NCBI GenBank assembly: GCA_947455465.1
Contig: CANGNS010000008.1
Span: forward strand, 1 to 64,000
Length of the DNA stretch: 64,000 nt
From: Comamonadaceae bacterium
GTDB lineage: Bacteria > Pseudomonadota > Gammaproteobacteria > Burkholderiales > Burkholderiaceae_C
Direction of reading: 5' to 3'
The translations under genes were made by a program, and so were the position numbers. Positions 16,436 through 26,342 of the stretch are shown piece after piece. The notes below the pieces were generated by a model. It saw only the letters and a program-made list of their open reading frames with translations, made no database searches and was not told where the DNA came from. Positions within the stretch are counted from its first letter, which is position 1; each line of letters starts with the position of its first letter.

Positions 16436-17635
16436 GTGACGCGAATGACCAATATTAAAGAATCAACCGCTTTCCGCTCTCAGACTCGCGCATGGCTTGA
16501 GGCAAATTGCCCGCTCGAGATGCGCACGCCGTACAAAAACGACGGCGACTATTGCTGGGGTGGTCGAAATTGGGAATTTGCATCAGACTACCAGAAGGAA
16601 TGGCTTGAGAAAATGGTCGATCGAGGCTGGACAGTTCCGACCTGGCCTAAGGAATATGGCGGCGCTGGCTTGAGCCAAGAGGAAGCTAGGATACTGGGTG
16701 AGGAAATGAAAGCGCTGTGCTGCCGACCTGCGTTGCAAAGCTTTGGTATCTGGATGCTGGGTCCCGCCTTGCTGAAGTTTGGCACGGAAGCCCAGAAACT
16801 CGAACACCTCCCCAAAATAGCTCGTGGCGAGATTCGTTGGTGCCAAGGATATTCCGAGCCCAATGCAGGCTCAGATCTCGCGTCGCTTGCCAGTCGCGCC
16901 GAAGACCGAGGCGACCACTTTATCGTAAACGGCCAAAAAATCTGGACCAGCTACGGTGATAAGGCCGACTGGATCTTTTGCCTTGTACGCACTGACACTG
17001 CCAAGAAGCATACAGGGATTAGCTTTGTACTTTTTGACATGACAGCGCCTGGCGTGCGGACCAAGCCTATTCAACTTATTTCCGGTAAATCACCATTCTG
17101 CGAAACCTTTTTTGACAACGTTCGTGTGGAAAAGTCCAACCTCGTTGGCAGCTTAAACGAAGGGTGGGATGTTGCCAAGTACCTGCTGACCCATGAGCGC
17201 GAAATGATTGGAGCGATGGGAGAAGGCGCATTGCCGAAAACCCTACTGCAAATGGCTATCGAGGCGGCTGGATTGGATGACCAAGGTCGACTTGCTGATC
17301 CCCAATTGCGATCACAGATCGCGGAATTCGATATGGACGAGGCCTCGTTCCATGCCACGTTGGCGCGCTTTGCAGAACTGACCAAGTCGCGACAGGCACA
17401 CCCGGCCATGTCATCCTTACTGAAGTACTACGGCGCTGAACTCAACAAGCGCCGCTGGGAATTGATCATGTCGGCCGCCGGTAGCCATGCGCTGGAGTGG
17501 GAGAGCGCGAGGTCGAGCCACGGTGAACTAGCTCGGTGCTGGCTGCGCACCAAGGGAAATTCTATTGAGGGTGGTACGAGCGAAGTGCAACTGAACGTTA
17601 TTGCCAAACGCATTCTTGAACTCCCAGGAGCTTAA
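16436..17635 (+). CDS. Acyl-CoA dehydrogenase (first of a pair)
   Basis: This flavoprotein of 399 residues begins a tight run of beta-oxidation genes. Family motifs include WCQGYSEPNAGSDLASL (substrate and flavin binding), GQKIWTSYG and the C-terminal RTKGNSIEGGTSEVQLNVIAKR. It oxidises an acyl-CoA to the 2,3-enoyl-CoA and passes electrons to ETF. The GTG at 16436 has GGAAG upstream; an ATG three codons later is an alternative start. It is followed after 2 bases by a second, smaller acyl-CoA dehydrogenase, an arrangement seen where the two make a heteromeric enzyme for bulky or cyclic CoA esters. Confidence 0.92.
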   Translation: MTRMTNIKESTAFRSQTRAWLEANCPLEMRTPYKNDGDYCWGGRNWEFASDYQKEWLEKMVDRGWTVPTWPKEYGGAGLSQEEARILGEEMKALCCRPALQSFGIWMLGPALLKFGTEAQKLEHLPKIARGEIRWCQGYSEPNAGSDLASLASRAEDRGDHFIVNGQKIWTSYGDKADWIFCLVRTDTAKKHTGISFVLFDMTAPGVRTKPIQLISGKSPFCETFFDNVRVEKSNLVGSLNEGWDVAKYLLTHEREMIGAMGEGALPKTLLQMAIEAAGLDDQGRLADPQLRSQIAEFDMDEASFHATLARFAELTKSRQAHPAMSSLLKYYGAELNKRRWELIMSAAGSHALEWESARSSHGELARCWLRTKGNSIEGGTSEVQLNVIAKRILELPGA

Positions 17636-17637
17636 AA

Positions 17638-18777
17638 GTGTCCCTCATCCTCACTAAAGAGCAGAACATGCTGCATGACAGTGCACGCGACTTCCTCAAT
17701 TCCGAAGGTCCGGTCGCACAGTTGCGCGGATTGCGTGACTCTTCAGATGCAACCGGCTTCTGGTTACCCTTGTGGAAACAATTTGCACAGATGGGCTTTA
17801 GTGGTGTTCTGGTGCCTGAAGCCCAAGGCGGAATGGGACTGGGCTATGTCGAAGCAGGCATTGTCATGGAGCAAATCGGGCGCAACCTGACTGCTTCCCC
17901 GTTTCTGGCTTCCAATGTAGTGGCCACCACAGCAATCATTAACGCGGCAAACACAACCCAGAGAGCCTTCTGGCTTCCACGATTAGCAACCGGAGATGCA
18001 ATTGCGACCTTGGCTGTCGACGAAACAGCCAAACATAGACCGTCACACGTTGCCCTGAGTGCAACACCGACAGTCCACGGATTCGTCCTCAATGGTATCA
18101 AAACGTTCGTTCTGGAGAGCCATGTTGCTGACTTGCTGATAGTCGCCGCACGACGCGCGGGCGACCCCGGCGATCTCGAAGGCATTACGCTGTTCTTTGT
18201 GGATCCAAAGTCAGAGGGTATCTACATTGAACGTACCACCATGGTCGATTCGCACAACGCAGGGCGAATTCGATTCGATCAGGTCACCGTTCATTCTGAA
18301 GCAGTACTAGGTCAAGTTGATGGAGGTTGGGCGCCATTGACAGCGGCCTTGAGCGCAGGCCGAGCAGCAGTATCTGCCGAGCTGTTAGGAGTCGCTGACG
18401 AAGTCTTTAGCCGCACAGTGCAATACCTAAAAGAGCGCAAACAGTTTGGTCGCTTAATCGGAGAGTTTCAGGGTTTGCAGCATCGCGCCGCAAATTTGTA
18501 CTGTGAACTTGAAATTACCCGCTCCGCAGTAGCGACTGCGCTCGCAAATCTCGATGAAAACCCATCTACAGCTTCTGAATCCGTGGCGATCGCCAAGGCA
18601 CGTGCTGGGCGTACCGCCACCTTGGCTGTCCAGGAAGCAGTGCAAATGCATGGTGGTATGGGAATGACAGATGAATTCGACATTGGCTTCTTTATGAAAC
18701 GCGCTCGTGTTTTGCAGGAATTGTTTGGCGACTCCAATTACCAATTGAACCTACTCGCCCAACAGCGAGGTTATTAA
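17638..18777 (+). CDS. Acyl-CoA dehydrogenase (second of a pair)
   Basis: This 379-residue acyl-CoA dehydrogenase starts with GTG directly after the first. The C-terminal half has the family pattern QYLKERKQFGRLIGEFQGLQH and AVQMHGGMGMTDEFDIGFFMKR. The N-terminal half is more divergent (FSGVLVPEAQGGMGLGYVEAG). Tight coupling to its neighbour suggests a heterotetramer such as those acting on steroid side chains. I infer the pairing from gene order only. The next gene follows after 5 bases. Confidence 0.92.
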   Translation: MSLILTKEQNMLHDSARDFLNSEGPVAQLRGLRDSSDATGFWLPLWKQFAQMGFSGVLVPEAQGGMGLGYVEAGIVMEQIGRNLTASPFLASNVVATTAIINAANTTQRAFWLPRLATGDAIATLAVDETAKHRPSHVALSATPTVHGFVLNGIKTFVLESHVADLLIVAARRAGDPGDLEGITLFFVDPKSEGIYIERTTMVDSHNAGRIRFDQVTVHSEAVLGQVDGGWAPLTAALSAGRAAVSAELLGVADEVFSRTVQYLKERKQFGRLIGEFQGLQHRAANLYCELEITRSAVATALANLDENPSTASESVAIAKARAGRTATLAVQEAVQMHGGMGMTDEFDIGFFMKRARVLQELFGDSNYQLNLLAQQRGY

Positions 18778-18782
18778 CCGAT

Positions 18783-20882
18783 ATGAACCATACCCACTAC
18801 GAAACTTACCAAAAAATAGCTGTCATCCGTCTGGACAATGCGCCTGTGAATGGCTTAAGTCATGCGGTGCGCAAAGGCGTAGTCGATGGAATCCGTCAGG
18901 CCGAGGCAGATTCTTCGGTCTATGCCATTGTCATCATCGGTTCTCAAAGCATTTTCTCCGGCGGCGCAGACATGCGAGAGTTTGGAACGGGCGCAGTTAT
19001 CGCTGAGCCCAACCTGCGCAACTTGATTGGCATCGTGGAGACATCCACAAAACCGGTCGTTGCCGCCATTGGTGGAACCTGTATGGGAGGAGGACTGGAG
19101 TTGGCGCTTGGTTGCCACTATAGGGTTGTCGCACCAGCTGTCCAACTTGCTCTACCTGAGGTGAAAATTGGCCTAATTCCGGGAGCAGGTGGCACACAGC
19201 GACTACCACGCCTTATTGGACTGGAAGCGGCATTGAACATGATCGTATCGGGTGAAACCGTCTTATCGGATCTGCTCATTGCGACTCCTCTTTTTGATGA
19301 ATTTGTAGAAGGTGACCTACTTGCTGGTGCCATAGCATTTGCCAACAAAGTGGTTGCTGAGAAGCGCCCCCTCAAGCGTGTTCGAGACCTCAAAGTCAGC
19401 CATTCAAAACCGGATGCCTTCTTCATGTTCGTGCGCAATAGCGTCGGCGCCATGTCCAAGAATTTACCAGCGCCACTCAAGTGTGTAGAGGCAGTGGAAG
19501 CCAGCCTTACGCAGTCCTTTGATGAAGGTATGCAAACTGAGGCTCGATTTTTTGGAGAGCTATGCCTGAGTAGCGAATCAAAAGCTTTGCGGCATCTGTT
19601 TCTGTCTGAGAAAAATACGGCGAAGGTGGAAGGTGTTTCACCTGAAGCAAAGCCACGCACCATTGCAAGCGTCGGGATCATTGGTGCAGGTACCATGGGT
19701 AGCGGCATCGCCATCAATTTCCTGTTGGCAGGAATTCCGGTGACGCTGCTGGAGACCAAACAAGACGCTTTGGATCGAGGTGCAAAACAAATCGCTGACT
19801 ACTTTGCCGAGCGGGTCACGAAACGCAAAATGAAACCTGAAAAAGCGCAAGCCTTGGGGGCGCTGCTCAAGCCCACGCTTAGTTACAACGATTTGTCTCA
19901 AGTCGACCTTGTGATTGAAGCCGTGTTCGAAAACATGGACGTCAAGAAGGCCGTCTTCGAAAGACTCGACAGCATCTGCAAACCCGATGCCATTCTTGCT
20001 TCTAACACTTCTACGCTAGACCTTAATAAGATCGCCAGCTTCACCAAACGTCCACAGGATGTGGTTGGCGCTCACTTTTTTAGTCCAGCAAATATTATGA
20101 AGCTTTTGGAAGTGGTTCGCGGTGTGAAGACGGCTGATGATGTTCTCTTGACCATCATGCAGTTGGCCAAGAAAATTAAAAAGGCCGCCGTAGTCTCTGG
20201 CGTTTGCGATGGTTTCATTGGTAACCGCATGATTGCCCGTTACAGCGCCGAGGCGGGCAAGATGCTTGAGGAAGGTGCAACCGTCCAGCAAGTTGACAAG
20301 GCACTTGAAAAATGGGGCATGGCCATGGGACCGTTTCGCATGGGTGACTTGGCGGGCAATGACATTGGCTGGTCCATTCGCAAAGGCATTAGTCAGCAGC
20401 ATCCATACTATAAGTGGCCCAGCTCTGAACTGCTTGCAGACAAACTCTGTGAACTCGGCCGCTTTGGCCAAAAAACAGGTGCGGGTTGGTACAGCTACGC
20501 AAAGGGTAAGCGTGAAGCGCTGGTTGATCCTGTTGTGGGAGCGCTAGTTGAAGCGCATCGCAAGGAACATGGGTTCACCGCGCGCAAGATCAGTAATGAA
20601 GAGATTGTGCAGCGCTGCATATTTGCATTGGTCAACGAGGGGGCAAAGATTCTTGAGGAAGGTATCGCCCAGCGCGCCTCAGACATTGACATCGTCTACA
20701 TCTTTGGATATGGATTCCCACCATACCGCGGCGGTCCTATGTTGTACGCCGATCACTTAGGGTTGCTTGCGGTGCAGCGTGCCATGGAAGGCTTTGCGCG
20801 TAACGACCGAGTGGATAGCGATGTTTGGGTAGTAGCGCCATTGCTGGCAAGTCTTGCGTCCGCAGGCAAGACCTTTAACTGA
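18783..20882 (+). CDS. Bifunctional enoyl-CoA hydratase / 3-hydroxyacyl-CoA dehydrogenase (FadB/FadJ type)
   Basis: This 699-residue fusion carries both central beta-oxidation steps. The N-terminal crotonase domain shows [19 protein letters not shown] and [17 protein letters not shown] with the two catalytic glutamates. The dehydrogenase part begins near residue 294 with the NAD motif [11 protein letters not shown] and contains the catalytic His in [18 protein letters not shown] second C-terminal HAD segment follows ([18 protein letters not shown]). The length matches the alpha subunit of the fatty-acid oxidation complex, with the thiolase encoded next as potential partner. Confidence 0.95.
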   Translation: MNHTHYETYQKIAVIRLDNAPVNGLSHAVRKGVVDGIRQAEADSSVYAIVIIGSQSIFSGGADMREFGTGAVIAEPNLRNLIGIVETSTKPVVAAIGGTCMGGGLELALGCHYRVVAPAVQLALPEVKIGLIPGAGGTQRLPRLIGLEAALNMIVSGETVLSDLLIATPLFDEFVEGDLLAGAIAFANKVVAEKRPLKRVRDLKVSHSKPDAFFMFVRNSVGAMSKNLPAPLKCVEAVEASLTQSFDEGMQTEARFFGELCLSSESKALRHLFLSEKNTAKVEGVSPEAKPRTIASVGIIGAGTMGSGIAINFLLAGIPVTLLETKQDALDRGAKQIADYFAERVTKRKMKPEKAQALGALLKPTLSYNDLSQVDLVIEAVFENMDVKKAVFERLDSICKPDAILASNTSTLDLNKIASFTKRPQDVVGAHFFSPANIMKLLEVVRGVKTADDVLLTIMQLAKKIKKAAVVSGVCDGFIGNRMIARYSAEAGKMLEEGATVQQVDKALEKWGMAMGPFRMGDLAGNDIGWSIRKGISQQHPYYKWPSSELLADKLCELGRFGQKTGAGWYSYAKGKREALVDPVVGALVEAHRKEHGFTARKISNEEIVQRCIFALVNEGAKILEEGIAQRASDIDIVYIFGYGFPPYRGGPMLYADHLGLLAVQRAMEGFARNDRVDSDVWVVAPLLASLASAGKTFN

Positions 20883-20901
20883 ATACATAAAAAAGACGTA
20901 T

Positions 20902-22074
20902 ATGACCGATGCAGTAATTGTTTCTACAGCCCGCACGCCATTGGGAAAGTCATGGCGTGGAAGTTTCAACATGACACATGGTGCGACGCTGGCAGGGCAT
21001 GCCATTACGCATGCTGTCCAGCGGGCAGGTATTGACCCGGCTGAAGTTGAGGACGTGGTGATGGGTTGCGCACTGCAACAAGGCGCAACTGGCCACAACA
21101 TGGGCCGCTATGCTGCTTTGCGCGCAGGCTTACCGGTAACGGCTGGTGGCACCACCATTGATCGACAGTGTGCCTCAGGACTTCAGGCAATTGCAGTTGC
21201 CGCCCAGCGGGTCATCGTGGACGCGGTTCCTGTGATGGTGGCCGGTGGCGTAGAGTCGATCTCTTGCGTGCAAGGAACGATGAATACGCAATACCTGGTA
21301 GACGAATGGGTCAAAGAGCATCGCCCAAGCTACTTTCTCTCCATGCTCGAGACCGCTGAAATTGTGGCCAAACGCTACGGTATTGCCAAAGACGTACAGG
21401 ACGAATATGGAGTACGCAGCCAGCAGCGAGCTGCCGCCGCACGGGCGGCTGGATTCTTCACCCAAGAGATCGCGCCGATCACGGTAACCATGGGTGCAGC
21501 CACTGCCATGGGTATGGGCACCAAAGAAGTCACAGTCAGTGAGGACGAGGGCATCCGGCTCGACACGACGCTCGAAGGTGTGGCAAAGATCCGTTCCGCC
21601 ATGCCTGGCGGTGTTATTACTGCAGGCAATGCTAGTCAATTTGCTGATGGAGCCTCAGCAGTCGTGGTGATCAACAGCAAGTTTGCGGAGAAACGGGGCC
21701 TAGCACCGTTGGGGATCTTCCGGGGCTTTGCGAGTGCAGGCTGCGAGCCCGACGAAATGGGAATTGGACCGGTCTTTGCCATCCTTCGGTTACTGAAGCG
21801 CGCAGGTCTCAAGATGGACGATATCGGGCTATGGGAATTGAACGAGGCCTTCGCTGTTCAAGTACTGTATTGCCGCGACAAACTGGGTATCCCTGATGAG
21901 AGGTTAAACGTCAACGGCGGAGCCATTGCTATGGGCCACCCCTACGGTATGTCGGGTGCGCGAATGGTAGGGCATGCCCTGATCGAGGGTAAACGCCGGG
22001 GAATTAAATACGTCGTCATCACCATGTGCGTTGGCGGTGGTATGGGCGCGGCTGGGCTGTTTGAGGTGGCGTGA
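20902..22074 (+). CDS. Acetyl-CoA acyltransferase (thiolase)
   Basis: This 390-residue thiolase performs the CoA-dependent cleavage that ends each beta-oxidation round. The active-site Cys lies in [10 protein letters not shown], followed by the NEAF motif, the His in [11 protein letters not shown] and the C-terminal Cys in [10 protein letters not shown]. The usual GHPLGASGAR motif is altered to [10 protein letters not shown], which may reflect a bulkier substrate. The ATG at 20902 ([15 protein letters not shown]) is preferred to the ORF-track start inside the upstream gene. The stop overlaps the CoA-ligase start. Confidence 0.95.
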   Translation: MTDAVIVSTARTPLGKSWRGSFNMTHGATLAGHAITHAVQRAGIDPAEVEDVVMGCALQQGATGHNMGRYAALRAGLPVTAGGTTIDRQCASGLQAIAVAAQRVIVDAVPVMVAGGVESISCVQGTMNTQYLVDEWVKEHRPSYFLSMLETAEIVAKRYGIAKDVQDEYGVRSQQRAAAARAAGFFTQEIAPITVTMGAATAMGMGTKEVTVSEDEGIRLDTTLEGVAKIRSAMPGGVITAGNASQFADGASAVVVINSKFAEKRGLAPLGIFRGFASAGCEPDEMGIGPVFAILRLLKRAGLKMDDIGLWELNEAFAVQVLYCRDKLGIPDERLNVNGGAIAMGHPYGMSGARMVGHALIEGKRRGIKYVVITMCVGGGMGAAGLFEVA

Positions 22075-23672
22075 TGTCGTTTGGCGAATATGGCTCATCA
22101 CCAAATCCGGAAGTAGCGCAGGTCATACCGTCGGCAGTGTTATTTTGTGATCTGCCAACTCTAGTTAAACAAAGTGCGCTGATTCGACCGGAATCGATTG
22201 CAATAGTTGACGGGAAGCGTCGTATAAATTATGCGGCTCTGGAAATGATGGTTGATCGAGTTGCAGCCTCTTTGCAGCGGGATGGTGTCATGCCAAAGCA
22301 AGCGATTGCAATTTGCGCCGCAACCAGCGCAGAGTACATTGCTGTGTTCCTGGGTTCTTTAAGAGCCGGTGTGGCAGTTGTACCACTGGCTCCAAGTGCT
22401 ACAGCCAATCAATTAATTGACGTGTTGCAGGATGCCAATGTACAACGTTTTTTTGTAGATAGGACGGTAGGCGCAGAATTGAAATCAGCTGCTGTCAAAC
22501 TGCCAAGCGGCTTAGCTGTATCCCTTTTGGACGCCGATGGACACCAATCATTTCCAAGCTGGTTGGTGCCCGAGCATGTCCACTCGACCCAAGTTGTAAT
22601 CGAGATGGATTGGCCGTTCAACATCATCTATTCATCCGGTACGACTGGAACTCCAAAAGGTATTGTGCAATCCCATTTCATGCGTTGGCTGCAGGTGCAA
22701 TATGCGCCCTTGCTCGGCTTCTGCCCTAGCACCGTGAATTTGGTCGCAACGCCCCTCTACAGCAATACCACCATGACCACGGTGCTACCCACACTGGCGT
22801 TTGGTGGTTGTCTGGTACTCATGGCTAAATTCGATGCTGCAGCGTATTTGAAACTAGCACAGGATGAGCGCGTCACGCACGCAATGCTGGTTCCGGTCCA
22901 ATATCAGCGCTTGATGTCTCGTGAAGATTTTGGTGAATTTGACCTTAAGTCATTTCGCTCAAAGTTTTGCACCAGTTCCCCCTTAAGTGCCACAGTAAAA
23001 GCTGATGTTGTGTCTCGCTGGCCTGGCGTCCTGATCGAATATTACGGTATGACAGAGGGTGGCGGTACCTGCATGTTGGTCGCCAACCTTTACCCGAACA
23101 AGCTTCATACGGTGGGTCAACCAGTGCCTGGCCATGACATTCGAATTATCGACGAGGAAGGCGTTGAAGTGTCGGCAGGACAAGTTGGCGAAGTTGTTGG
23201 ACGTTCCGCCACAATGATGACCGGATATCACAACCAGCCAAGCAAGACCTCTGATACAGAGTGGTTCGACAAACAGGGCAATCGATTTATTCGGACTGGT
23301 GACGTAGGTCGATTTGACGAGGATGGTTTTTTAATCCTCATTGATCGCCGCAAGGACATGGTTATCAGTGGCGGGTTCAATATATACCCCAGCGACCTGG
23401 AAGCAGTACTAGACCAACACCCATCGGTTGCTAGTGCTGCAGTTGTAGGGGTTCCATCCACCGAGTGGGGGGAAATACCGGTTGCCTTTGTGGTGCGCCA
23501 CGTGGAAAGTAGAACCAGCGCAGCGGAAATCTTGTCGTGGGCTAATCAACGACTCGGCAAAACACAAAGATTGAAGGGCCTTCGGTTTACAGATGAACTG
23601 CCTCGCAGCGCTATCGGCAAGGTCTTGAAACGTGAATTGCGCGAGTCCTGGACTGCCAATGTTGTTGGATAA
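22074..23672 (+). CDS. Acyl-CoA synthetase, AMP-binding family
   Basis: This 532-residue adenylate-forming enzyme activates a carboxylic acid to its CoA ester. Core motifs are IIYSSGTTGTPKGIVQSH (phosphate loop), YYGMTEGGG and RTGDVGRFDEDGFLILIDRRKDMVISGGFNIYP. The C-terminal PRSAIGKVLKREL carries the catalytic Lys. The ATG overlaps the thiolase stop; the ORF track adds one GTG codon. In this cluster it should catalyse the entry step for the imported or esterase-released acid. Confidence 0.94.
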   Translation: MSFGEYGSSPNPEVAQVIPSAVLFCDLPTLVKQSALIRPESIAIVDGKRRINYAALEMMVDRVAASLQRDGVMPKQAIAICAATSAEYIAVFLGSLRAGVAVVPLAPSATANQLIDVLQDANVQRFFVDRTVGAELKSAAVKLPSGLAVSLLDADGHQSFPSWLVPEHVHSTQVVIEMDWPFNIIYSSGTTGTPKGIVQSHFMRWLQVQYAPLLGFCPSTVNLVATPLYSNTTMTTVLPTLAFGGCLVLMAKFDAAAYLKLAQDERVTHAMLVPVQYQRLMSREDFGEFDLKSFRSKFCTSSPLSATVKADVVSRWPGVLIEYYGMTEGGGTCMLVANLYPNKLHTVGQPVPGHDIRIIDEEGVEVSAGQVGEVVGRSATMMTGYHNQPSKTSDTEWFDKQGNRFIRTGDVGRFDEDGFLILIDRRKDMVISGGFNIYPSDLEAVLDQHPSVASAAVVGVPSTEWGEIPVAFVVRHVESRTSAAEILSWANQRLGKTQRLKGLRFTDELPRSAIGKVLKRELRESWTANVVG

Positions 23673-23701
23673 GGATTTACTAAAAAATTACTAGGAAAAA
23701 A

Positions 23702-24619
23702 ATGACACAAAAGAAAAAAATAGAATTTAGTGGCAGAGTTGCGATTGTGACTGGCGCAGGCGGAGGTCTAGGTCGAGAGCACGCCTTAGCCTTGGCTGCG
23801 AGAGGTGCTAAGGTCGTAGTCAATGATTTCGGGCGCTCCAGCGCAATTGGCGACGAGTTAAGCGCGGCCGACGCCGTGGTAAAGGAAATTATCGGCGCTG
23901 GCGGTGTTGCTATTGCAAGCAATGCATCCGTTACGGACGAAGTAGCCATGAATTCCATGGTCAAAACCGTTATGGATAGATGGGGTCGAATCGACATCCT
24001 GGTCAATAACGCTGGTGTATTGCGCGACAAAAGTTTTGCAAAGATGTCTATGAGTGACTTTAGACTCGTCATGGAGGTTCATGTTATAGGTGCAGCTATT
24101 TGTACCAAGGCAGTTTGGGACATCATGCGTGCACAAAAATATGGCCGCGTTATCATGACTACTTCCTCATCCGGTTTGTACGGAAATTTTGGCCAAGCCA
24201 ATTACAGCGCGGCAAAGATGGCCCTCGTGGGGCTCATGCAAACATTGGCAATCGAAGGTGAAAATAGCAACATCCGGATCAATTGTCTCGCGCCAACTGC
24301 TGCTACGCAGATGACCGATGGACTCTGGAGTGAAGAAGTTCTTCAAGCGTTCAGACCAGAATATGTGACTCCAGCGGTGCTTGTTCTGGCGTCTGAGGAT
24401 GCACCCATTCGAATGATTATTTGCGGTGGTGCTGGAGCCTTTGAGGCAGCTCATATCACCCTAACGAATGGTGCATGGATTGGCATTGATCCCGATGCCC
24501 CTGAAAAATTGCGTGATCAATTATTCAAAGTCACAGACCGAAAAGGGGAGATCGTTCCCCATAGCGCCGTAGCTCAGGGAACCAATGAAGGTACGAAAGC
24601 CTCGGCAGCCATGCTTTAA
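23702..24619 (+). CDS. Short-chain dehydrogenase, 17-beta-HSD4 / hydroxyacyl-CoA dehydrogenase-like
   Basis: This 305-residue SDR has the nucleotide motif VTGAGGGLGREHALALAARGAKVVVND, NNAG, a Ser-rich active site TTSSSGLYG and the catalytic YSAAK. The arrangement and extended C-terminus resemble the dehydrogenase domain of peroxisomal multifunctional enzyme type 2, which acts on (3R)-hydroxyacyl-CoA and steroid-like substrates. It ends the catabolic operon. Its role beside the FadB-like enzyme could be oxidation of the opposite stereoisomer or of a ring hydroxyl. Confidence 0.9.
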   Translation: MTQKKKIEFSGRVAIVTGAGGGLGREHALALAARGAKVVVNDFGRSSAIGDELSAADAVVKEIIGAGGVAIASNASVTDEVAMNSMVKTVMDRWGRIDILVNNAGVLRDKSFAKMSMSDFRLVMEVHVIGAAICTKAVWDIMRAQKYGRVIMTTSSSGLYGNFGQANYSAAKMALVGLMQTLAIEGENSNIRINCLAPTAATQMTDGLWSEEVLQAFRPEYVTPAVLVLASEDAPIRMIICGGAGAFEAAHITLTNGAWIGIDPDAPEKLRDQLFKVTDRKGEIVPHSAVAQGTNEGTKASAAML

Positions 24620-24973
24620 ATTGTGTCACGCTGACAAAGCGCGGGTGCTTTGGCAGGCTTTGCCTTGAAGGTGGTATCGAGGAAAACCCATTGATAAGGA
24701 TGCAACGTCCGCAAATTTTTAGTTATTGCCATCGATTCAGACAACCCCAAAACCAGTCCTTGCCCGGCGGTAAGAAGCCCGGATATAGACTTGGCAAGGT
24801 CCAGACGCGAGACATCGGCTCCGTATCAAGTATGAGTTTCTCAAACTGCAACTGAACGTTGATTCGCTCGATAGCTGGCAACCGGCCGTTCATAGTCGGC
24901 AGCTTGCGCTGCATCACCGCCATTCAAAGTAGCGCTACCACCGTCAGCAATGGGTCGTAAAGCGGTCCTTAAA
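24620..24973. other. Gene-poor right junction of the catabolic insert
   Basis: About 350 bases without a convincing gene. A CAAAGC-GCGGGT-GCTTTG hairpin at 24635-24652 follows the SDR and could be a weak terminator. The short minus-strand ORFs listed here have no family resemblance I can name and may be decayed gene remains. Composition changes back to GC-rich at about 24970, where the PGC resumes. Confidence 0.5.
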
Positions 24974-25870
24974 TCACCCCCCCCGCGCCAACGTCCTCTC
25001 CCTCTCCCGAGGCCCAAACGACGAAGCCAGCGCACCTTCAGCTTCCAGTCCTTCGATATAAATTGCCTCAATATCCGGCGCAGCCCGCCGTAACTCGCGT
25101 TCGGCTAAGGGCAGGTGTAGCAGTGCGCGCAGCGCGTACAGGATGCGCAGCCAGCCGGGTATCCAGATGCGGCCTTTGCGCGCTTGCATGCCGCGCACGA
25201 TAGCGCGGGCGGCGTCTTGGGGCGAGGTTTCGCTATTGAGCGGGCCGGGCATAGTGGCGCGCAGGCGCACAAAGCCGGGGTGCAGCGCGCCTTCGGTGAC
25301 CAAGGGCGTGCTGACCCAGCCGGCATGCACCACGCCAACGTCCACCCCATGCGAAGCCAGCTCGATGCGCCAGGAGTTGCCCATGGCCTCCACCGCTGAT
25401 TTGCTGGCCGCATAGGCCGACATCACCGGCGGGTGCGCAAACGAGGATACCGATGCATTGATCAGCACATAGCCGCGCGCTTGCTTTACCGCAGGCAGCG
25501 CGGCGCGTACGGTGTTGAACACGCCAAACACATTGACCTCCACACAGCGCTTCCAGGCCTGCGGGTCCACCAGCGCCAGCGGCCCGAAGGCGGCCACACC
25601 GGCATTGGCAAACACCACATCGATGCGCCCATGGCGCGCCAGGGTTTGCGCGGCCACATGCTCCATGGCGGGCAAGTCGGTTACATCGGCCACCAGGTGC
25701 AAAACCGCGCCGCCGCAGCGCACAGCCACGGCGGCCAGGGGTTCGGCATCGCAGTCCACCAGCACCGGCACGCCGCCTTGGGCCGCCACTTCTAAGGCCG
25801 TGGCCGCGCCAATGCCTGAGGCTGCGCCGGTGATCAGGACGACTTGGCCGTGCAAGGTGGAAGAGGGCAT
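24974..25870 (-). CDS. SDR-family oxidoreductase at the end of the bch/puh/crt superoperon
   Basis: This 298-residue SDR has the cofactor motif LITGAASGIGAATALEVA, NAGVA, an active-site Ser in INASVSSFAH and the catalytic YAASK. The start MPSSTLHGQ is preferred; the longer ORF runs into the DUF2269 gene. It is the last gene of the minus-strand superoperon, 19 bases after DUF2269, and has PGC-like base composition, so it is not part of the AT-rich insert. The C-terminal LLHLPLAERELRRAAPD region is hydrophobic to amphipathic. The substrate is unknown; a lipid or isoprenoid is possible. Confidence 0.88.
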   Translation of the reverse strand: MPSSTLHGQVVLITGAASGIGAATALEVAAQGGVPVLVDCDAEPLAAVAVRCGGAVLHLVADVTDLPAMEHVAAQTLARHGRIDVVFANAGVAAFGPLALVDPQAWKRCVEVNVFGVFNTVRAALPAVKQARGYVLINASVSSFAHPPVMSAYAASKSAVEAMGNSWRIELASHGVDVGVVHAGWVSTPLVTEGALHPGFVRLRATMPGPLNSETSPQDAARAIVRGMQARKGRIWIPGWLRILYALRALLHLPLAERELRRAAPDIEAIYIEGLEAEGALASSFGPRERERTLARGG

Positions 25871-25889
25871 AAATACCGCACGCGGAGCG

Positions 25890-26342
25890 CTATACCGATT
25901 TATTGACCATGAAATACACAATCGGCAGCGGCAGCACGGTAGCTATGGCGCCCGCAATTTGCCAGATGCGCGATAGGCGCCAGTAGTCCTCACCCACCGT
26001 GTCGCTGGCGCGTAGCAAGGCGCGTTGCTTGAACTGGATAGGCACCAGCACCAGCAACCATATCAGCCCCGAAAAACTCAGCAGCCCATACGACCACTGT
26101 ATCCACGGGTGGCCCGCGCCGCCATCAAAATGCACCGCCATGCCGTGGCCGGTCCAGACCACGCCGACTGCGCCGGTCAGGGTAAATAGGCCGTCGGTAA
26201 TCAGCACCATGGTGTTGCTGAACTGGATGATGGCGTGGTTGCGCGTGCGCTCGGCGAGCAGCGCCCATACGCCGCTGACGATGACGTTGCCCAAAAACAG
26301 CGCGGCGCACACCAGGTGGATGACCTTGAGCTCAGGATGCAT
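25890..26342 (-). CDS. DUF2269-type integral membrane protein
   Basis: This 150-residue protein has four hydrophobic segments, beginning MHPELKVIHLVCAALFLGNVIVSGVWALLAERT. It resembles the DUF2269 family of small predicted membrane proteins with conserved His residues near helix ends. Function is unknown. Its ATG overlaps the end of the 55-aa ORF, so it is translationally coupled downstream of crtB. Association with crt and bch genes suggests a role in pigment or membrane assembly, which is inference. Confidence 0.82.
   Translation of the reverse strand: MHPELKVIHLVCAALFLGNVIVSGVWALLAERTRNHAIIQFSNTMVLITDGLFTLTGAVGVVWTGHGMAVHFDGGAGHPWIQWSYGLLSFSGLIWLLVLVPIQFKQRALLRASDTVGEDYWRLSRIWQIAGAIATVLPLPIVYFMVNKSV

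Noticed and set aside
24723-25071. Short minus-strand ORFs at the right island edge as a transposase remnant
   Set aside because: No transposase motif, inverted terminal repeats or target duplication could be seen; kept only as an unexplained junction.
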